Shown here one piece after another: positions 60,624 to 64,000 of a stretch of DNA of 64,000 nt. The translations under genes were made by a program, and so were the position numbers. The DNA is from Thermovenabulum sp049723235 (lineage in GTDB: Bacteria > Bacillota > Thermosediminibacteria > Thermosediminibacterales > Thermosediminibacteraceae), in assembly GCF_049723235.1 (NCBI RefSeq), contig NZ_JBNARB010000002.1, forward strand, positions 1 through 64,000. Reading direction: 5' to 3'. The notes beneath the pieces are model-generated. The model was not told the origin of the DNA and searched no databases. It was given only the letters and a program-made list of their open reading frames with translations. Numbering within the stretch: position 1 is the stretch's first letter; each line of letters opens with the position of its first letter.

Positions 60624-61775
60624 TTAGCCTGTGATATAACCTTTTTCTCTCAAGATTTGCAAAGCTTTACTTATATCCTCCTCAGCTACCAGTATTACGG
60701 GGCCCGTGCACCCCATTCCGCTTTCAGCGTAAATGCCGCTTCCCCAGAGGGCTTTTACTGCATTTTCTATTTCCAGTACATCAATTCCTGCGATTTCTTC
60801 GGTTACACCTTTTTTAGGCGGTATTGCTTCGCCTTTTCCCACCTCTTGCGTTTTTCCCGTTATTTCTTTAATAACTTCTTCCATTCCCGCTGCCTTTGCC
60901 TTTTCAAATTCCTCTTTTGCGACCTTTTTTATGTTGCCCCTTACCAGCTCTGCGGCAAATTGAATTGCCCCCTCCACCACCGGGGCACCGGAGGCCCTTG
61001 ATAGAATAAGAATAAGCCTTTCGTAGTTTTCCCCTATCCCCGGTCCGTATCCCCAGCCAAGGGCTTCGTAGTCGCCGCCGGTAGTGAAAGCCGAAAAGAT
61101 TTTCATCAAAAGGTTTCCGGTAAGCGAATCCGTCACCATAACATCGCAGGAACCGGTCAAAAGGTCATTTCCGCGCATTACCGTTCCCCCATCCGAGCGT
61201 ATGGAGGAAGCAAAGTTTATTTTATACCCGTTCTTGGAAAGGTTTATTAAGGCTCTCTCCACCTGTCTTGCTCCCTCTACATTCAATATCCCGAGGCCTG
61301 GATTTTCTAACCCGAGGGCTTTAGCCGTAATTATCCCGTAAACCGCATTTTTTATCATTGCTTCTACCCTGTTTGCCGACGCGGTGCCGGTGGTGGTAGC
61401 AATAAGCATGGGCTTACCTTTTGCAGGGGTTACCACCCTGCCTACAGTAGAGACACCTATGGGGAAATTGTAGTGCATGGTTACCGCCGCATCAATTTTA
61501 CCGCTGTCAAGAAGCATTTCCATTATTCTATGAGCTTCTTCTAAGGTTTTTGCACTTTCAAAAGAAAGCCCCGCTTTTTCTGCTTCGTCTTTTGGTCCTA
61601 TCGCCAGCACCTTTATATTCAAGGCCTTTTCTGCTCTTTTTGCAGCAAAAGCTATCATTTCTGCTGGGTGTTCGCTTCCAAGAAGGGTTATACCAATGGT
61701 AACGTCTTTACTTTTATTTTTGTTTTCCAGTACATCGGCGAGGCTTTTAAAGAACTGCGCTTTATCAAGGGGCAT
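60624..61775 (-). CDS. grdD: glycine/sarcosine/betaine reductase complex C subunit alpha (GrdD)
   Basis: The product (about 383 residues from the ATG at 61775) is a phosphate acyltransferase-like subunit (PlsX/Pta-like fold) of protein C, which releases acetyl-phosphate from the carboxymethyl-selenoether-derived acetyl thioester. Marks are GITLLGSEHPAEMIAFAAKRAEKAL, MIATTTGTASANRVEAMIKNAVYG in pattern and the C-terminal SGMGCTGPVILVAEED with its cysteine. It overlaps grdC by 11 nt. A longer reading frame into grdC is only an open-frame extension with no ribosome site; GAGGGGG precedes the chosen ATG. Confidence 0.93.
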   Translation of the reverse strand: MPLDKAQFFKSLADVLENKNKSKDVTIGITLLGSEHPAEMIAFAAKRAEKALNIKVLAIGPKDEAEKAGLSFESAKTLEEAHRIMEMLLDSGKIDAAVTMHYNFPIGVSTVGRVVTPAKGKPMLIATTTGTASANRVEAMIKNAVYGIITAKALGLENPGLGILNVEGARQVERALINLSKNGYKINFASSIRSDGGTVMRGNDLLTGSCDVMVTDSLTGNLLMKIFSAFTTGGDYEALGWGYGPGIGENYERLILILSRASGAPVVEGAIQFAAELVRGNIKKVAKEEFEKAKAAGMEEVIKEITGKTQEVGKGEAIPPKKGVTEEIAGIDVLEIENAVKALWGSGIYAESGMGCTGPVILVAEEDISKALQILREKGYITG

Positions 61776-63309
61776 CGGCCTTCCCCCTCTTTTCAAGGTA
61801 TTCGGCAAACTCCCTGAAAGCCTCCGCCACATAGGAAGTAAGATCGATATCCTTCGGTACTTCTTTTTTAATTCCGGGGTTCTTCTCCATAATAAAGGAT
61901 ATACCGTCAAAAAGGTTGGTCATCCTGGCCAGGAAAAGGCTCCCTTTTCCGATAATCATCGCCCTTGTCATAGTGCCTTTTAGTATCTTATCCCTCACAT
62001 GTCCTATGACCGGAACCCCCGAAGGTATATGCCCCTGGGTAGGCGCAAAGCCCGGAACTCCGTGTTTTTCCACAAAAGAATCCATTTCTTCCTTTTTGAT
62101 ATCCCCCCGCTTTACACCGATTGCCGCTATCATCTTGTAATTGGCTTTGGGTACATCCCCCGCTCCGGCAGGTTCCGTTATTTCCGGGTTTTGAAGCTCA
62201 GGTGCGAATTTATCCACATCGGTGGGTTTTAAGCCTATAGCATCCAGTGGATTGTAAACCACATACTGCATGACCGCCTGAGGCGATGCGCCGGCGGAAA
62301 TGGTATGCTTACCTATGGAATCAAGCCTGATAACAGGGTTTATTCCATCATTTTCCGAAACAAGTACTGCAAATCCTCCGAGGACGTCCTCCAAAAGGGG
62401 CATACCCTTTGCCACATGGTCCCTGCCGTTCATGCCGAGTTTAGCCGTCGCTCCTCCTGCTACTACCGCCACCTTTTTATATACCCCGCTGTTAACAAGG
62501 GCTGTTGCGGCTATCAAAGCATGGGTTGGCCCTGCGCAAAAGCCCCTCATATCTGCCCCGGTGGCATTCAGGCATCCGGCAATTTCACCGATGGCTTTTG
62601 CAAAGTTTCCTCCACCCCTTTGGTTCATATCACCGCAGGCTTCTTCCGAGCACTCTATGATGTAATCAATTTCTTCGGGAGCGGTACCGGTATTCTTTAA
62701 AAGGTGCTTTAAAGCAAGAACCGCAGATGCCTTTGTGGATATGTTTTCTACCATTACATGGGAGGAAAGGGTTTCATCCCTATCATGGGCTTTCCTGACA
62801 CATCCTATAAGTTCTCCAGAAGCTTTTAATTCAACTGCCCCTTCCTCTATATATTTTTCAATAACCTCTTTAGGTTGACCAGCCTTTAAACGTTTAAGGT
62901 CGTTTTCGTTAATAAGGGGATGTTTGGAAAGTTTTTCCCTAATCCTTTCTGCAAATTCCTTTTCCAGTATAACCAGGTCAAATACATCGGAAATCGCCAT
63001 GAGCCCGAAAAACTCATCTTCCGGCATGATTTCACCATATGGCCCGAATCTTTTTGCACCTGGAATTGAGTTTTGATACCAGGGCCTTTTAATATTCTTT
63101 AAATCATCGGGAAAAATGTTGCCGATATAAGTTTGATTCGGGGCATAAGATACCGCGTCTTCGTATTTTCTGATATGGGAAAATGCTCTTTTATAATAAT
63201 CCGAACGGGGATTATCTTTTTCTAAAAGCTGGGTGGTGCCAGCCACCATCATGATGTGGGGAACGTGAACCAATATGTAGCTGGCACCGGAAATAACAGC
63301 ACCCGACAT
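61765..63309 (-). CDS. grdC: glycine/sarcosine/betaine reductase complex C subunit beta (GrdC)
   Basis: The 514-residue thiolase-like subunit of protein C accepts the acetyl group on a cysteine before phosphorolysis by GrdD. Family marks are AVISGASYILVHVPHIMMVAGTTQLLEKDNPRSDYY in pattern, EEACGDMNQRGGGNFAKAIGEIAG, GADMRGFCAGPTHALIAATALVNSG and the C-terminal HVRDKILKGTMTRAMIIGKGSLFLARMTNLFDG. It lies 11 bp after grdB and is co-transcribed. No frameshift is seen. Confidence 0.95.
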   Translation of the reverse strand: MSGAVISGASYILVHVPHIMMVAGTTQLLEKDNPRSDYYKRAFSHIRKYEDAVSYAPNQTYIGNIFPDDLKNIKRPWYQNSIPGAKRFGPYGEIMPEDEFFGLMAISDVFDLVILEKEFAERIREKLSKHPLINENDLKRLKAGQPKEVIEKYIEEGAVELKASGELIGCVRKAHDRDETLSSHVMVENISTKASAVLALKHLLKNTGTAPEEIDYIIECSEEACGDMNQRGGGNFAKAIGEIAGCLNATGADMRGFCAGPTHALIAATALVNSGVYKKVAVVAGGATAKLGMNGRDHVAKGMPLLEDVLGGFAVLVSENDGINPVIRLDSIGKHTISAGASPQAVMQYVVYNPLDAIGLKPTDVDKFAPELQNPEITEPAGAGDVPKANYKMIAAIGVKRGDIKKEEMDSFVEKHGVPGFAPTQGHIPSGVPVIGHVRDKILKGTMTRAMIIGKGSLFLARMTNLFDGISFIMEKNPGIKKEVPKDIDLTSYVAEAFREFAEYLEKRGKADAP

Positions 63310-63320
63310 AAAAGCCCTCC

Positions 63321-64000
63321 TTACTCAAATACAGTCTGCCTGTCTACATCTACGGTCAATGCGTTCAGCGCTTTTAATACCAGTTTCCTTCTTAATTCTT
63401 TTTCCTGTTCCTTAGTAAGGGCCGGATTGCCAAGGGGATGCGGTATGGCAACTGCGGGGACGATCCTGTTAGCCCCTACAGTCAGGGATATAGGAACTAT
63501 TGTACATACGTGAACCGTTGGTAAACCTGCCCTCTCCAGTTCTTTTACCATCGTTGCACCGCAACGAGTGCAGGTGCCTCAGGTAGAGGTAAGGATTACC
63601 GCTTGTACACCATCGGCCACAAGTTCTTTTGCTATTTCCTGAGCAAACTTTTTCGCATTTCCAACCGAAGTTCCATTACCCACCGTCGCATAGTAGTATC
63701 TGTGGAGTTTGCCGATAACGCCTTCCTTTTCTAATTCCCTCATTACATCTACGGGAAGTACCCGGTTGGGGTCCTGATTGGCATAGGTGGGATCATATCC
63801 TCCATGGGCCGTCTGGAAGGTTTCGGGGGTTAAAAAGTCCACACCTTCAATGTCGTATTTACCAAATTTTGATGCGCTTGAAGCCTCAATCCTGTCCGGG
63901 TTCCCCTTTGGCACTATGCCTCCCGATGTTACCAAGGCGATTTTTGCCGATTTTAGATCCTTTATCGCCGGCGCGGGAGTTACCCTGTCAAAATCCGGCA
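63321..64000 (-). CDS. grdB: selenoprotein B of glycine/betaine/sarcosine reductase (GrdB-type), 3' part, Sec codon read-through
   Basis: This is the substrate-specific selenoprotein B subunit; its 5' part is off the window. The frame from 64000 (reading PDFDRVTPAPAIKDL ... LVTSGGIVPKGNPDRIEASSASKFGKYDIEGVDF in pattern) meets TGA at 63579-63581 inside LTST-U-GTCTRCGATMVKE, the known U-x2-C-x2-C redox motif of GrdB proteins, and continues in the same frame to the stop at 63321 with VHVCTIVPISLTVGANRIVPAVAIPHPLGNP. So TGA is read as selenocysteine. A SECIS hairpin follows it. Whether glycine, sarcosine or betaine is the substrate cannot be told; glycine (GrdB) is the best guess. Confidence 0.93.
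63551..63567 (-). promoter_or_regulatory. bacterial SECIS element of grdB
   Basis: In the transcript, 11 nt after the UGA, UCGUUGC pairs exactly with GCAACGA around a GGU loop. The distance and the G/U in the apical loop match bacterial SECIS elements bound by SelB. It is within the coding sequence, as required in bacteria. Confidence 0.85.

Noticed and set aside
61776..61910. 45-residue N-terminal extension of GrdD
   Set aside because: It overlaps the conserved grdC C-terminus, has no ribosome site, and is not expected in the family.
63321..63935. grdB as a nonsense-mutated pseudogene
   Set aside because: The TGA is exactly at the selenocysteine position of the family motif and a SECIS hairpin follows.

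Overview
The window reads as chromosomal DNA of a motile, endospore-forming, strictly anaerobic member of the Firmicutes, class Clostridia. Supporting marks are a Bacillus-like flagellar/late-competence gene order (comFC, yvyF, flgM, flgN, flgK, flgL, DUF6470, fliW, csrA), a sporulation membrane protein YtaF, AGGAGG ribosome sites with many GTG/TTG starts, a B12-dependent diol/glycerol dehydratase microcompartment, and a selenocysteine-dependent glycine/betaine-type reductase. A thermophilic Thermosediminibacter- or Thermoanaerobacter-like genus would fit, but this cannot be proved from the window alone. Almost all genes lie on the minus strand.

Region 1 (1-9 kb) is a glycan island: one very large glycosyltransferase/methyltransferase/glycosyltransferase gene, cut in two by an IS3-family element (1513-2912), then four genes matching the WbpD, WbpB, WbpA and WbpE steps to UDP-2,3-diacetamido-2,3-dideoxyglucuronate. 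It abuts csrA, where flagellin (hag) sits in Bacillus, so it probably serves flagellar glycosylation. Region 2 (9-16 kb) is the csrA/fliW/flagellar hook-filament junction/FlgM cluster, with a nucleotidyltransferase/HEPN pair between fliW and DUF6470. Region 3 (16-23 kb) is mixed: a small orphan ORF, long HPF, a TGS-uridine kinase-like protein, a persulfide operon (CoA-disulfide reductase, TusA-like, DsrE-like) behind a PerR-like box, and a TPM/LemA pair.

Region 4 (23-30 kb) carries a TAXI-type TRAP transporter on the plus strand (binding protein, DUF1850, fused permease), a nitroreductase, and a GlnK/GlnL (YcbA/YcbB)-like two-component system. Region 5 (29.7-47.7 kb) is a complete propanediol/glycerol bacterial microcompartment operon (pduA-B-C-D-E-G-H-K-L, eutJ, flavoprotein, N, O, P, S, T), divergent from a glycerol dehydrogenase and followed by a PocR-domain histidine kinase and a YesN/AraC-type response regulator that are its likely switch. 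No pduQ, pduU or pduV is present in the window.

Region 6 (47.8-50.4 kb) is copper export: CopA behind a CsoR-like operator, followed by a 54-residue LDCC-type cysteine protein. Region 7 (50.6-60.4 kb) holds two ABC uptake operons: a DUF3798 binding protein/RbsA-like ATPase/two permeases/M24 Xaa-Pro peptidase set, and an SsuABC-like set that ends in ytaF. Region 8 (60.6-64 kb) is the grdB-grdC-grdD part of a glycine/sarcosine/betaine reductase locus; grdB has an in-frame UGA in the Sec motif with a SECIS hairpin and runs off the window.

A recurring architectural feature is a strong, nearly perfect hairpin placed between the binding-protein gene and the membrane components in all three transporter operons. 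The best candidates for something not well described are that hairpin/leader-ORF arrangement, the flavoprotein with a microcompartment targeting helix, the interrupted triple-domain glycan gene beside the flagellar locus, and the TA-like pair in the flagellar operon. No rRNA, tRNA, CRISPR array or prophage was seen.
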